This document shows, one piece after another, positions 53,430-60,541 of a stretch of DNA of 64,000 nt; position 1 is the stretch's first letter; the number at the start of each line of letters is the position of its first letter. Both the position numbers and the translations under genes were made by a program. The notes beneath the pieces were generated by a model, which was given only the letters and a program-made list of their open reading frames with translations, made no database searches and had not been told where the DNA came from. The stretch comes from Acidimicrobiaceae bacterium RAAP-2 (GTDB lineage: Bacteria > Actinomycetota > Acidimicrobiia > Acidimicrobiales > RAAP-2), in the NCBI GenBank assembly GCA_001443545.1, contig LMAD01000005.1, positions 22,701 through 86,700 of the forward strand, written 5' to 3'.

Positions 53430-54036
53430 GCCGCTCGCCGCGCCGACGCGATCCGGCCAGTTCGCGGATCCACAGGAAGAGGCTGAGCCCGTAGGCGAGC
53501 TCGTAGATGGTCTCGCCCTGGAGCAGCCAGGGGAAGGGCCAGTCGGGCAGCGACGCGGCGGCGAGCAGTCCACCGGCCAGCTGGACGGCGAGCACCGCCC
53601 ACGCGTCGAACCGTCGACGCCGTCGCACCAGCACCACGCTGGCCGCCAGCTGCGCGAGCGCCATCGTGACGCCGACGCTCATGTGCGCCCAGTTGAAGAA
53701 GGTCCCCCGGTCGTAGGGGGTCACCAGCAGGAGGGGCAGCCCGACGGCCACGATCCGGGCGCTGGCCACCGCCGACGGCGCCGCACCGGCGCCGCGCAGC
53801 CAGGTCGCCGCGTTCCACAGTCCCAAGCCGGCCGCCGCGTAGCCGACGACGACGAGCAGGATCGTTCGCGGGTAGACGCCGTAGAAGGAGATACCGTCGC
53901 GCCGAGCGGTCACGCTGTCGTTCATCGTGACGCACAGCGCGAGCGAGGCGAAGAAGAGCGACTGGGTGAGCGCGAGCAACCCGATGGCGGAGCGGTCCAC
54001 CAGCCGATCGCGGCCGACTCGTTGGTCCACCCCCAT
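53410..54036 (-). CDS. small polytopic membrane protein of unknown function
   Basis: The 208-residue protein has six hydrophobic segments, among them IGLLALTQSLFFASLALCV, TILLVVVGYAAAGLGLW, HMSVGVTMALAQLAASVVLV and WAVLAVQLAGGLLAAASL. Loops contain TMNDSVTARRDGISFYGVYPRT and TPYDRGTFFNWAHM. I do not recognise the family. It starts 9 bp after the pyrophosphatase stop, so the two may be co-transcribed. Confidence 0.65.
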   Translation of the reverse strand: MGVDQRVGRDRLVDRSAIGLLALTQSLFFASLALCVTMNDSVTARRDGISFYGVYPRTILLVVVGYAAAGLGLWNAATWLRGAGAAPSAVASARIVAVGLPLLLVTPYDRGTFFNWAHMSVGVTMALAQLAASVVLVRRRRRFDAWAVLAVQLAGGLLAAASLPDWPFPWLLQGETIYELAYGLSLFLWIRELAGSRRRGERLSRAQA

Positions 54037-54045
54037 CGGGCTGCG

Positions 54046-54528
54046 CTACTCGACGAAGCGGGCCCGTGAGGCGGCCAGCTCGGCCTCGGCCTCGGCCCGG
54101 CCGACCCACTGCTCCACCTTCATCCACTTGCCCTCGTCCAAATCCTTGTAGACGGTGAAGAAGTGGCTGATCCGGTCGAGGACGGCCTTGGGCACGTCGG
54201 CGATGTCGCTCGCCGACTTCCACTGCGGGTCGTAGGTCGGCACGGCGAGCAGCTTGGCGTCGGGGCCGTGCTCGTCGGTCATGACGCACATGCCCAGGAT
54301 CTTCGATTCGATCAGGCAGCCCGGGAAGGTGGGGTACTCGGTGAGCACGAGCACGTCGAGGGGGTCGCCGTCGCCGCCGAGGGTGTCGGGGATGAACCCG
54401 TACTCGGCCGGGTAGCCCATCGAGACGATGAGGTGCCGGTCGAGCTTGATGGTGTGATTCTCGTGGTCGTACTCGTACTTGTTCTGACTCCCGCGGGGAA
54501 TCTCGATCACCACGTTGACGCTGTCCAT
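54046..54528 (-). CDS. ppa: inorganic pyrophosphatase
   Basis: The 160-residue family I enzyme hydrolyses PPi to phosphate, driving biosynthetic reactions. Motifs: IEIPRGSQNKYEYD, YPAEYGFIPDTLGGDGDPLDVLVL, where the DGDPLD aspartates bind metal, and HFFTVYKDLDEGKWMKV. Length matches bacterial hexameric PPases. ATG 54528 follows GGAGGTG; an upstream in-frame start at 54564 is unlikely. Confidence 0.95.
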   Translation of the reverse strand: MDSVNVVIEIPRGSQNKYEYDHENHTIKLDRHLIVSMGYPAEYGFIPDTLGGDGDPLDVLVLTEYPTFPGCLIESKILGMCVMTDEHGPDAKLLAVPTYDPQWKSASDIADVPKAVLDRISHFFTVYKDLDEGKWMKVEQWVGRAEAEAELAASRARFVE

Positions 54529-54603
54529 GACACCTCCATCCGCCGGGCAGTCGCCCTGAGCCAATCGTAGCCAGGAGGTCCGGGGCCGAGGGTCGGGCCG
54601 GGA

Positions 54604-55431
54604 CTACCGGGGGCGCGACCCCCGGATGAAGGCGTTGGCGACCGCCCCGTCGTACTCGCGATAGACGCGCTGGGCGTCGACGCCCTCGGGGAAGACCACG
54701 CCGGTGGCGAGCCGTTCGATGGCGTCTCGATCGTGCACGAGCGTGGGGGTGATGCTCGCGTCGACGAAGCCGGCGACGTTTAGTTTGGCCAGGTAGTCCT
54801 CGACGACCAGGGCCCCGGCGATGCACCCCGTCCACAGGACCATCAGTCCGCGCACGTCCTCGGGCAGGGCGCGTTGCAAGACCACGTCCGAGATCGCCAG
54901 CTGACCGCCGGGCCTCAAGACGCGCCAGGCCTCGCGCAGCACGACGTCCTTGTCGGCGGCGAGGTTGATGACGCAGTTCGAGATGATCACGTCCACCGAC
55001 TCATCGGGCAGGGGGATCTCCTCGATCGTGCCCAGCAGGAACTCGGCGTTGGTGACCCCGGCCTCGGCCTGGTTCTGTCGGGCCAGCTCGACCATTTCGG
55101 GCGTCATGTCCAGCCCGTAGACGTAGCCCGTGGGCCCCACGCGGCGCGCGGACAACAAGACGTCGATCCCTCCGCCCGAACCGAGGTCCAGGACCGTCTC
55201 GCCCTCGAGCAGGGTCGCCAGCGCCGTCGGGTTCCCACAGCCGAGTGACGCGAGTACCGCGGCCGCGGGCAGCTCACCGGTCTGGTCGACCGAGTAGAAG
55301 CCCGCGCCGAACCCTTCGCCGACCCCGAGGTCGGGGCTGCAGCACGACGCGGCGCCGGCCGAGACCGACAGGGCCGCGCTCGCGTACCGGTCACGCACCG
55401 CCACGCGGATTGACTCGTTCTTCTCTGACAT
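54604..55431 (-). CDS. arsM: arsenite methyltransferase ArsM
   Basis: The 275-residue SAM enzyme methylates As(III) to methylarsenicals. The arsenic-binding cysteines appear at the usual places: GAASCCSPD near the start, LGCGNP, and later ISNCVINLAAD and WTGCIAGAL. SAM motif: VLDLGSGGGIDVLLSA. ATG 55431 has AGGAG five bases upstream. It is 27 bp downstream of arsR and co-directional, so it is under its control. No arsenite pump or arsenate reductase is in the window, so detoxification here may rely on methylation. Confidence 0.93.
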   Translation of the reverse strand: MSEKNESIRVAVRDRYASAALSVSAGAASCCSPDLGVGEGFGAGFYSVDQTGELPAAAVLASLGCGNPTALATLLEGETVLDLGSGGGIDVLLSARRVGPTGYVYGLDMTPEMVELARQNQAEAGVTNAEFLLGTIEEIPLPDESVDVIISNCVINLAADKDVVLREAWRVLRPGGQLAISDVVLQRALPEDVRGLMVLWTGCIAGALVVEDYLAKLNVAGFVDASITPTLVHDRDAIERLATGVVFPEGVDAQRVYREYDGAVANAFIRGSRPR

Positions 55432-55458
55432 CACTACTCCTCTATTGATTCAACGGGG

Positions 55459-55776
55459 TTACTTCTCGGGCTCAGCCGTGGCGATGCCCGACAGCAGGCG
55501 GATCGGGTCGGCGACCGCATCACAGCAGACGGCGTATCGGTTCGAGCGGCCCTCGGGCGTCACCGAAATCAGGCCGACCTCGCGCAGGGCGCGCAGGTGG
55601 TGACTGACCAGGGGCTGGGCGATCGCGAGCTCCTCGGTCAGTTCCACGACCGTCTTGGACTCGCGCGCCAGCGTCAAGAGTATGGCCAGGCGATACTCGT
55701 CACTGATGGCCTTCAAGACCGGGACCAGGGCGCGCGCGTCGGCCAGCGAGGCGAGTGGGGCGTGGGTCCGCGGCAT
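55459..55776 (-). CDS. arsR: ArsR family metalloregulator
   Basis: The 105-residue winged-helix repressor has LKAISDEYRLAILLTLARESKTVVELTEELAIAQPLVSHHLRALREVGLI, the ArsR/SmtB helix-turn-helix. YAVCCDAVADPIRLL places a vicinal Cys pair in the C-terminal region, a possible As(III) site. The usual ELCVCDL metal motif in the recognition helix is missing (here ELTEELA), so sensing would differ from E. coli ArsR. It drives the arsM operon from the promoter at 55783-55811. Confidence 0.9.
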   Translation of the reverse strand: MPRTHAPLASLADARALVPVLKAISDEYRLAILLTLARESKTVVELTEELAIAQPLVSHHLRALREVGLISVTPEGRSNRYAVCCDAVADPIRLLSGIATAEPEK

Positions 55777-55782
55777 CGGGAT

Positions 55783-55811
55783 AACCTATCATTAATATTT
55801 ATTGATAACAA
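55783..55811 (-). promoter_or_regulatory. arsR promoter with embedded operator
   Basis: On the minus strand TTGTTA (55811-55806) and TAGGTT (55788-55783) are 17 bp apart. The spacer holds an imperfect AT-rich palindrome with ATCA...TGAT ends (55788-55806), typical of ArsR/SmtB sites. The -10 lies six bases before the ATG, so the transcript would be leaderless or nearly so. Confidence 0.55.
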
Positions 55812-56038
55812 CATGATTGACGCATGTTTTATCGAAGGCGTGGACGCGGACCTGGCGTTCGCACCCGAATTCGCCGGCGACGTCTGGTCCGCCGCGTGAG
55901 GTGTAGCTGCTCGGACGCCTGACGTCCCTCGGTTGCGACGTATCGCATTGCCTCCGAAGGGACTACGGCGAATCCGTGGACCACGTGACCATCGGACGTA
56001 ACGAACGCGTCGCGAGATTCGTCGGCTCCATCGTCTCG

Positions 56039-56158
56039 CTATGCGGCAACGACCTCGTCGGCGAAAACAATCAGTCGCTGGGCCCACCCGATCATCCGCT
56101 TGGCCGTGACCCGACTCACGAGCATCACGCCGTAGTGCGCATTGTCTTTCTCGTTCAA
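56039..56158 (-). pseudogene. C-terminal fragment of disrupted HEPN-like gene
   Basis: The 40 codons (including stop) read LNEKDNAHYGVMLVSR, then AKRMIGWAQRLIVFADEVVAA. The KD.AHYG strand and the closing W..RL..FA..V helix resemble HEPN-domain proteins paired with nucleotidyltransferases. The frame begins exactly in the direct repeat beside the inserted cassette and continues that of the N-terminal fragment at 57509-57679. The domain name is inference from pattern and gene order. Confidence 0.6.
56147..56158. repeat. 12-bp direct repeat, left flank of cassette
   Basis: TTTCTCGTTCAA directly abuts the left inverted end. It matches the right flank at 11 of 12 positions, as expected for a target-site duplication. 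Confidence 0.75.
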
Positions 56159-56222
56159 GGTTCGGCGTTTAATGGAGATTCTGGTAGATACCGGTCCAAA
56201 CCGACTCTATTCTGGCGATTTA
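56159..56222 (+). repeat. left terminal inverted repeat of cassette
   Basis: It starts GGTTCGGCGTTTAATGGAGA and ends in GGCGATTTA. It aligns without gaps to the reverse complement of 57445-57508 with 11 mismatches. Confidence 0.75.
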
Positions 56223-56334
56223 CGTAGTGCCCGCGGTGCAAATTCGCTGGCCAAAGCACTGCTAGGACTTTGGGCCGGTAACCAGGTAGAACTACCATCT
56301 GACCCGGCGTAAGTTAGACAGTCTGAGGTCGCTG

Positions 56335-57300
56335 TTAGAGGCCAGCGCCTGAGAGCATGCGGGTGATCAGTGCCACCATGAGGTCCTTCTCACCTGGGTC
56401 ACTTATGGCTACCATGAGCGTAATGGCGGCCAGGGCGTTGTTGGAGATTCTGGACGTGCCCTCGGCGTCGCGGAGGATGTCGTTTCTGTCGAGGAAGGTA
56501 ACAAAGAGGGCGGCTGCACTGCGCTTGTTCCCATCCGACAAGGCGTGGTCTTTGACAACGAGGTACAGCAGATTGGCCGCCTTGCATTCGACGGTCGGAT
56601 AGATGTCCTGGCCACCAAAGCCCTGGTAGATGGCACCGATGGTTCCTTCGAGCTTGCCCTGGGGGTCATGGCCGAACAGCTTGTCTTGCGGGAACTCAGC
56701 GCCGACGCGGCTGATGATGGCCCGAGCCTCTTCAATGCGGAGTTCCCACCCCGGTAGGGAGCCAGCGGGGACGGCAATGTGACCGTCGTCGTACTCGCGT
56801 AGCAACTGCAGCCCTGGGATGTAGCCGGCGAGCACGTCAGCGACTCCAGCGATTAGTTCGTTGTCCGCACGCGATAGCAGGCGCACGATCGACCCAAGTT
56901 CATCTAAACGTCGCTCGTTGAGTGCGACGCCCGAAACGATGTAGTCCTTGAGTACACCACTCGCCCAGCGCCGGAATTGGATTGCCCGTCCGGAGTTCAC
57001 TCGGTATCCGACGGCGAGGATGACATCCAGGCTGTAGTAAGTCTCCGGTCGGCCGGGACCTGCGGTATTTCTGTGAAGAATCTTCACAGAATTACTTTCC
57101 TTGTCCACCTCTGCATCACGGAAAACCCTATTGATGTGGTAAGACACGCCCGAACGTTCGACGCCGAAGACCTCTGCGATCTGCGCCTGGGTGGCCCAAA
57201 CTGTCTCCCGTTCCCGGTCTATGGGCAGAGAAAGTTCGACTCCAGGACCAGCGTACACAACGATTTCCTGGGCAACGTCGTCGGGGAGTTTCTCAGGCAC
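56335..57300 (-). CDS. RhuM-family protein with Fic/Doc domain
   Basis: The 321-residue protein has an N-terminal RhuM-like DNA-binding segment: VWATQAQIAEVFGVERSGVSYHINRVF, NTAGPGRPETYYSLDVILAVGYRVNS and IQFRRWASGVLKDYIVSG. Its C-terminal Fic/Doc domain carries the active-site HALSDGNKR at residues 252-260. The GNKR form is Doc-like; the usual aromatic of HxFx is Leu. Fic-fold enzymes transfer AMP, phosphate or other groups to proteins. GTG 57300 has GAGG six bases upstream; TTG 57315 is an alternative. It is the only gene of the inverted-repeat-bounded cassette and is transcribed in the same direction as the interrupted operon. Confidence 0.85.
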   Translation of the reverse strand: MPEKLPDDVAQEIVVYAGPGVELSLPIDRERETVWATQAQIAEVFGVERSGVSYHINRVFRDAEVDKESNSVKILHRNTAGPGRPETYYSLDVILAVGYRVNSGRAIQFRRWASGVLKDYIVSGVALNERRLDELGSIVRLLSRADNELIAGVADVLAGYIPGLQLLREYDDGHIAVPAGSLPGWELRIEEARAIISRVGAEFPQDKLFGHDPQGKLEGTIGAIYQGFGGQDIYPTVECKAANLLYLVVKDHALSDGNKRSAAALFVTFLDRNDILRDAEGTSRISNNALAAITLMVAISDPGEKDLMVALITRMLSGAGL

Positions 57301-57444
57301 GGCTTTCCTCGTCAAGGCATCGGGAACAGAGATTCACACGCATTACGGTGCCCATCCGGTTTTACCATGCACTCGACTCCGAGCGACGATCAGAGAGCCG
57401 TTCCACACCCACACGGATTAGGAGCCAGCCCCGTGGATGACAAC

Positions 57445-57508
57445 GAAATCGCCCGTATCGAGCCGTTTTGGACCGAAATCAACCAGAATCTCCACCAAAC
57501 GCCGAACC
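57445..57508 (-). repeat. right terminal inverted repeat of cassette
   Basis: On the minus strand it starts GGTTCGGCGTTTGGTGGAGA. Its outer 12 bases are identical to the left end, and the inner part is diverged (53 of 64 matching overall). Confidence 0.75.
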
Positions 57509-57520
57509 CTTCTCGTTCAA
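57509..57520. repeat. 12-bp direct repeat, right flank of cassette
   Basis: CTTCTCGTTCAA, differing from the left flank only at the first base, directly abuts the right inverted end. Confidence 0.75.
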
Positions 57521-57679
57521 TAGCAATCCAAGGTCTTTGGACCGGCCAGGGTCGCCGCCACGTGTGGCTTTGCCCGTCAGCGACACGACGCACCACGCGG
57601 CCACTTCGGCGAACTTCCTCGCCTGTGCCAGACGAGCCAGTGCTTGCGGCCGTGCGCACGGACTCGTGCGAGCACTCAT
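57509..57679 (-). pseudogene. N-terminal fragment of disrupted HEPN-like gene
   Basis: Fifty-seven codons starting MSARTSP and containing ARLAQARKFAEVAAWCVVSL and RSKDLGLLLNEK. The ATG overlaps the nucleotidyltransferase stop (ATGA), the coupling expected for a nucleotidyltransferase-HEPN pair. The frame runs into the cassette and stops there at 57479. Joined to 56039-56158 it gives about 92 residues, shorter than typical HEPN proteins of about 130, so an earlier internal loss is also possible. Confidence 0.6.
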
Positions 57680-58266
57680 CGCGACACTTCCCCGAGAACG
57701 ACCACGTCACCGTGCACCACAACGAGATCTCGGCGCCACTCGGCGAGAATTGGCTCATTGGTCGATCGCAGTTTTCGAAGATCCAATGCCGTGAGCGCCA
57801 CGACCTGGGCGCGATTACCGGTCCACGTGAGAACTCGACGTGCCAGGTCGTCGAGCACGTCATCAGGACAGCGTTCTTCACCAATAATCACGATGTCGAT
57901 ATCGCTGGCCGAATCGCCATCGCGTCGGGCGAAGGACCCGAAGATTCCGACGAGGTCGGGTTGATACGACCACGTTGCCACCTCGGCGTGAAGTCGCGCC
58001 AAGAAGGTGGCCCGAAGACGAACCAGGGACTCGACGGCCGGCGCGACGATGTGGTCGCGGTTAAAGAGGTAGCCACCTGGTACCACGAGCACCACGCCTT
58101 CGCGCACCAGACGCCCGAGAACCTTACGCACGCCGTTCAACGCCCCGCGAGTGGCGCGCCGATGAACTTCGGAGAGCGAGAGCGGCACCGCACTGCCGGC
58201 CAGCACCTCAAGGACGGGGCCGTCCAAGCTCGGCACGACACTGCTGATGGGGCTGGCGACGTTCAT
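57676..58266 (-). CDS. winged-helix nucleotidyltransferase (MNT-like antitoxin)
   Basis: The 196-residue protein has an N-terminal winged helix (PLSLSEVHRRATRGALNGVRKVLGRLVREGVV, then LFNRDHIVAPAVESL). A minimal nucleotidyltransferase domain follows, with GIFGSFARRDGDSASDIDIVII (GS-x10-DxD pattern). MNT antitoxins neutralise HEPN RNases by AMPylating them. The partner gene directly behind it is broken by the Fic cassette, so this gene may now be an orphan. ATG 58266 follows GGGAG. Three regularly spaced octamers upstream suggest self-regulation. Confidence 0.82.
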   Translation of the reverse strand: MNVASPISSVVPSLDGPVLEVLAGSAVPLSLSEVHRRATRGALNGVRKVLGRLVREGVVLVVPGGYLFNRDHIVAPAVESLVRLRATFLARLHAEVATWSYQPDLVGIFGSFARRDGDSASDIDIVIIGEERCPDDVLDDLARRVLTWTGNRAQVVALTALDLRKLRSTNEPILAEWRRDLVVVHGDVVVLGEVSR

Positions 58267-58290
58267 GAAAACTCCCTCGTCGCTTCTACT

Positions 58291-58336
58291 ATAGTGCAAC
58301 TACTACACAATAGTGTAATTCTTACGAAATAGTGTA
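58291..58336 (-). promoter_or_regulatory. three 19-bp-spaced octamers upstream of nucleotidyltransferase
   Basis: On the plus strand ATAGTGCA (58291), ATAGTGTA (58310) and ATAGTGTA (58329) recur at exact 19-bp intervals in an AT-rich patch within a GC-rich region. The middle copy is also part of the palindrome TACAC-AATA-GTGTA (58304-58317). Expected function: operator array, possibly for the winged-helix protein itself, covering the promoter. Confidence 0.55.
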
Positions 58337-58825
58337 CGTTGTGACCTGTTCCGTGTTCATTTGACGACGTCGCCCAGCCCCGGCGTTGGCCACGGCGGTC
58401 CCCCACTGGGTGAACCACCGCACTCGCGAGGCCCGCGGTGGCGAACGACGCCGGGCGTGTCGATCTGGCGCCAGACAACATCATGGTCAGTCGGAGGGGT
58501 TGTCGAATCCGGGGTCGGACGAACTGGCGACATCGACGTGCTCGGTTCGGACCGCCGCGCCGTGGTGATCACCGCGCCAATCCGCGTGGCGTGCAGAGAC
58601 GGTCCACCACCGAATCTTCGAGTCGGCACCAAATGGCCCCGTAGCGCGATTAAATCGTCGCGCGAGCGACCTCGCGAGGGTGAGCCCCACGACGTTGGGC
58701 GCCACGTCGAGCGATTGCGGACCTCGGTGGCGGAACCCGCCGTGGTCCGCAATTGGAGCACCTTCGAGTCATCTCTTAGACTCGGGACGCTCGACAGGCG
58801 GTCGACATCGGACGAGGAGGTCTCG
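58337..58825. other. gene-free stretch between toxin-antitoxin island and dehydrogenase
   Basis: In 489 bp I find no frame with convincing protein composition and ribosome binding site. The hairpin at 58714-58753 is the only structured part. The 3' end holds the GAGGAGG ribosome binding site for the dehydrogenase. Confidence 0.4.
58714..58753. repeat. hairpin upstream of 3-hydroxyacyl-CoA dehydrogenase
   Basis: The outer arms ATTGCGGACC and GGTCCGCAAT and the inner arms GGCGG and CCGCC are complementary. It lies 72 bp before the ATG at 58826. No U-tract follows. It is either an operator or a leader structure. Confidence 0.45.
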
Positions 58826-59680
58826 ATGGAACGGGTTGGTGTAGTGGGTTGCGGCCTGATGGGTTCGGGTATCGCGGAGATTGCGGCCAAGGCCGGCGCT
58901 GACGTCGTGGTGATCGAGCGCAGCTCCGAGGCCCTGGCGGCCGGCGTCGCGCGGATCGAGAAGTCCCTGAGCCGGGCCGTAGCCTCGGGCAAGATGCCCG
59001 AAGACGACGCCAACCGGGTGCGCGGCAACCTCAGCTTCAGCGAGGACTTCACCAAACTCCACGACCGCCAACTCGTCATCGAAGCCGTCGCCGAGGACGA
59101 GGCGACCAAGGTCCAGGTCTTCAAGAAGATCGACGCCGCGGTCGCCGCCGAGGACGCAATCCTGGCGACCAACACCTCATCGATCCCGATCATCAAGTTG
59201 GCGATGTCCACCCGGCGCCCCGAGCAGGTCATCGGGATGCACTTCTTCAACCCGGTGCCGGTCCTCAAGCTCGTCGAGGTCATCTCGTCGCTGCTCACGA
59301 GCGCCGACACGACGGCGCGCGTGCGCGCTTACGGCACCGAGGTGCTCGGCAAGAAAGTGATCACGTCGCCCGACCGCGCCGGTTTCGTGGTGAATGCGCT
59401 GCTCATCCCCTACCTACTGTCCTCGATCCGCATGCTCGAGTCGGGCTTCGCCAGCGCCGACGACATCGACACCGGCATGGTCGTGGGCTGCGCGCACCCG
59501 CTCGGACCACTCGCGCTGACCGACCTCATTGGTCTGGACACGACCCTCGCGGTCGCCGAGTCGCTCTACGAGGAGTTCAAGGAATCCCACCTCGCCCCGC
59601 CACCGCTGCTGTCGCGCATGGTCCAGGCCGGCCTGCTCGGACGCAAGTCCGGCCAGGGGTTCTACTCGTACCGGTCGTAG
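58826..59680 (+). CDS. 3-hydroxyacyl-CoA dehydrogenase (3-hydroxybutyryl-CoA dehydrogenase type)
   Basis: The 284-residue NAD(P)-dependent enzyme interconverts 3-hydroxyacyl-CoA and 3-oxoacyl-CoA. The Rossmann N-terminus is VGVVGCGLMGSGIAEIAAKAG. LATNTSSIPI, GMHFFNPVPVLKLVEV with the catalytic His, and the C-terminal DRAGFVVNALLIPYL and GCAHPLGPLALTDLIGLD follow. Length matches FadB2/Hbd-type single-domain enzymes. ATG 58826 has GAGGAGG upstream. PurU follows 9 bp later, but the two functions are not obviously linked. Confidence 0.92.
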   Translation: MERVGVVGCGLMGSGIAEIAAKAGADVVVIERSSEALAAGVARIEKSLSRAVASGKMPEDDANRVRGNLSFSEDFTKLHDRQLVIEAVAEDEATKVQVFKKIDAAVAAEDAILATNTSSIPIIKLAMSTRRPEQVIGMHFFNPVPVLKLVEVISSLLTSADTTARVRAYGTEVLGKKVITSPDRAGFVVNALLIPYLLSSIRMLESGFASADDIDTGMVVGCAHPLGPLALTDLIGLDTTLAVAESLYEEFKESHLAPPPLLSRMVQAGLLGRKSGQGFYSYRS

Positions 59681-59689
59681 TCGAGCGTC

Positions 59690-60541
59690 GTGCCCGAGGT
59701 CACCTACGTCGTCACGCTCCAGTGCCGCGACCTGCCGGGCATCGTGCGCGCGCTCAGCTCGGCCGTCTTCGCCATCGACGGCAACATCTTGGAGAACGAC
59801 CAGTTCACCGACCCGGTGACCGGCCAGTTCTGCATGCGAACCCGCTTCACCTGCGAGGCGGGGGTCGACGAGGTCCGTGAACGGCTCGAGGGCGACCTCG
59901 CGACCTTCACCCCCACGCTCTCGATCCGACCCGAATCCCAACGCCGCCGCGCCCTGGTGATGGTCTCGCAGTTCGACCACTGCCTGGCCGACCTGCTGTA
60001 CCGCGCCGAGCAGGGCGACCTCGCCCTGGACATCGTGGCCGTGGTGAGCAACCACGGCGTCTGTCACGAGCTCTGCGCGCGCCACGACGTCCCCTTCGTC
60101 GAGGTCGCGGTGACCCCCTCGACCAAGTCGGCCGCCGAGGACGTGGTGCGCGAGCTGGTCGAACGCTTCGCGGTCGACGTCGTGGTGCTCGCGCGCTACA
60201 TGCAGATCATCTCGCCCGAGCTCTGCCACGAACTGAGCGGGCGGATCGTCAACATCCACCACTCGTTCCTGCCCGGTTTCAAGGGGGCCCGGCCCTACCA
60301 CCAGGCCTACGAGCGCGGCGTGAAGCTGATCGGGGCGACGGCGCACTTCGTCACCGCGGCCCTCGACGAGGGACCGATCATCGAACAGGACGTCGCGCGC
60401 GTGACCCACGCCCGCCGGCCCAACGAGTTCGTCGCGCTCGGGCGCGACGTCGAACGCACGGTGCTCGCGCGCGCGGTCGGGCTCATCGCCGAGGACCGGG
60501 TGATGCTGGTCGGTCAGCGCACCGTCATCTTCTCGCAGTGA
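59690..60541 (+). CDS. purU: formyltetrahydrofolate deformylase
   Basis: The 283-residue enzyme hydrolyses 10-formyl-THF to THF and formate, balancing one-carbon pools. An N-terminal ACT domain (VVTLQCRDLPGIVRALSSAVF) is followed by the formyltransferase-like catalytic domain with VVSNH, the active-site region IVNIHHSFLPGFKGARPYHQAYERGVKLIGATAHFV (Asn, His) and LDEGPIIEQD (Asp). GTG start. It ends directly against the convergent kynureninase gene. Confidence 0.94.
   Translation: MPEVTYVVTLQCRDLPGIVRALSSAVFAIDGNILENDQFTDPVTGQFCMRTRFTCEAGVDEVRERLEGDLATFTPTLSIRPESQRRRALVMVSQFDHCLADLLYRAEQGDLALDIVAVVSNHGVCHELCARHDVPFVEVAVTPSTKSAAEDVVRELVERFAVDVVVLARYMQIISPELCHELSGRIVNIHHSFLPGFKGARPYHQAYERGVKLIGATAHFVTAALDEGPIIEQDVARVTHARRPNEFVALGRDVERTVLARAVGLIAEDRVMLVGQRTVIFSQ

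Larger units (their letters stand above)
56159..57508. mobile_element. transposase-less insertion cassette carrying a RhuM-Fic gene
   Basis: The 1350-bp segment has inverted ends of 64 bp (56159-56222 and 57445-57508). The outermost 12 bases (GGTTCGGCGTTT) are identical and 53 of 64 positions match overall. A 12-bp direct repeat (one mismatch) directly flanks it. The only gene inside is the minus-strand RhuM-Fic protein; no transposase or integrase frame exists. Removing the segment plus one direct repeat rejoins two halves of a HEPN-like frame without frameshift. Such non-autonomous elements with cargo are known in principle (mobile insertion cassettes, mobilised in trans); this particular ending and cargo I do not recognise. 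Confidence 0.75.

Noticed and set aside
55976..56227. 83-codon plus-strand frame
   Set aside because: It is antisense to the HEPN-like fragment and crosses the left end of the cassette; the minus-strand reading has protein-like conservation.
56172..56312. 46-codon plus-strand frame starting inside the left inverted end of the cassette
   Set aside because: The start and first 17 codons belong to the inverted repeat, there is no ribosome binding site, and the right-end copy gives a different short frame. It is better explained as element sequence.
58361..58825. N-terminal extension of the 3-hydroxyacyl-CoA dehydrogenase
   Set aside because: The Rossmann motif must start at the N-terminus, and ATG 58826 has a strong GAGGAGG site.
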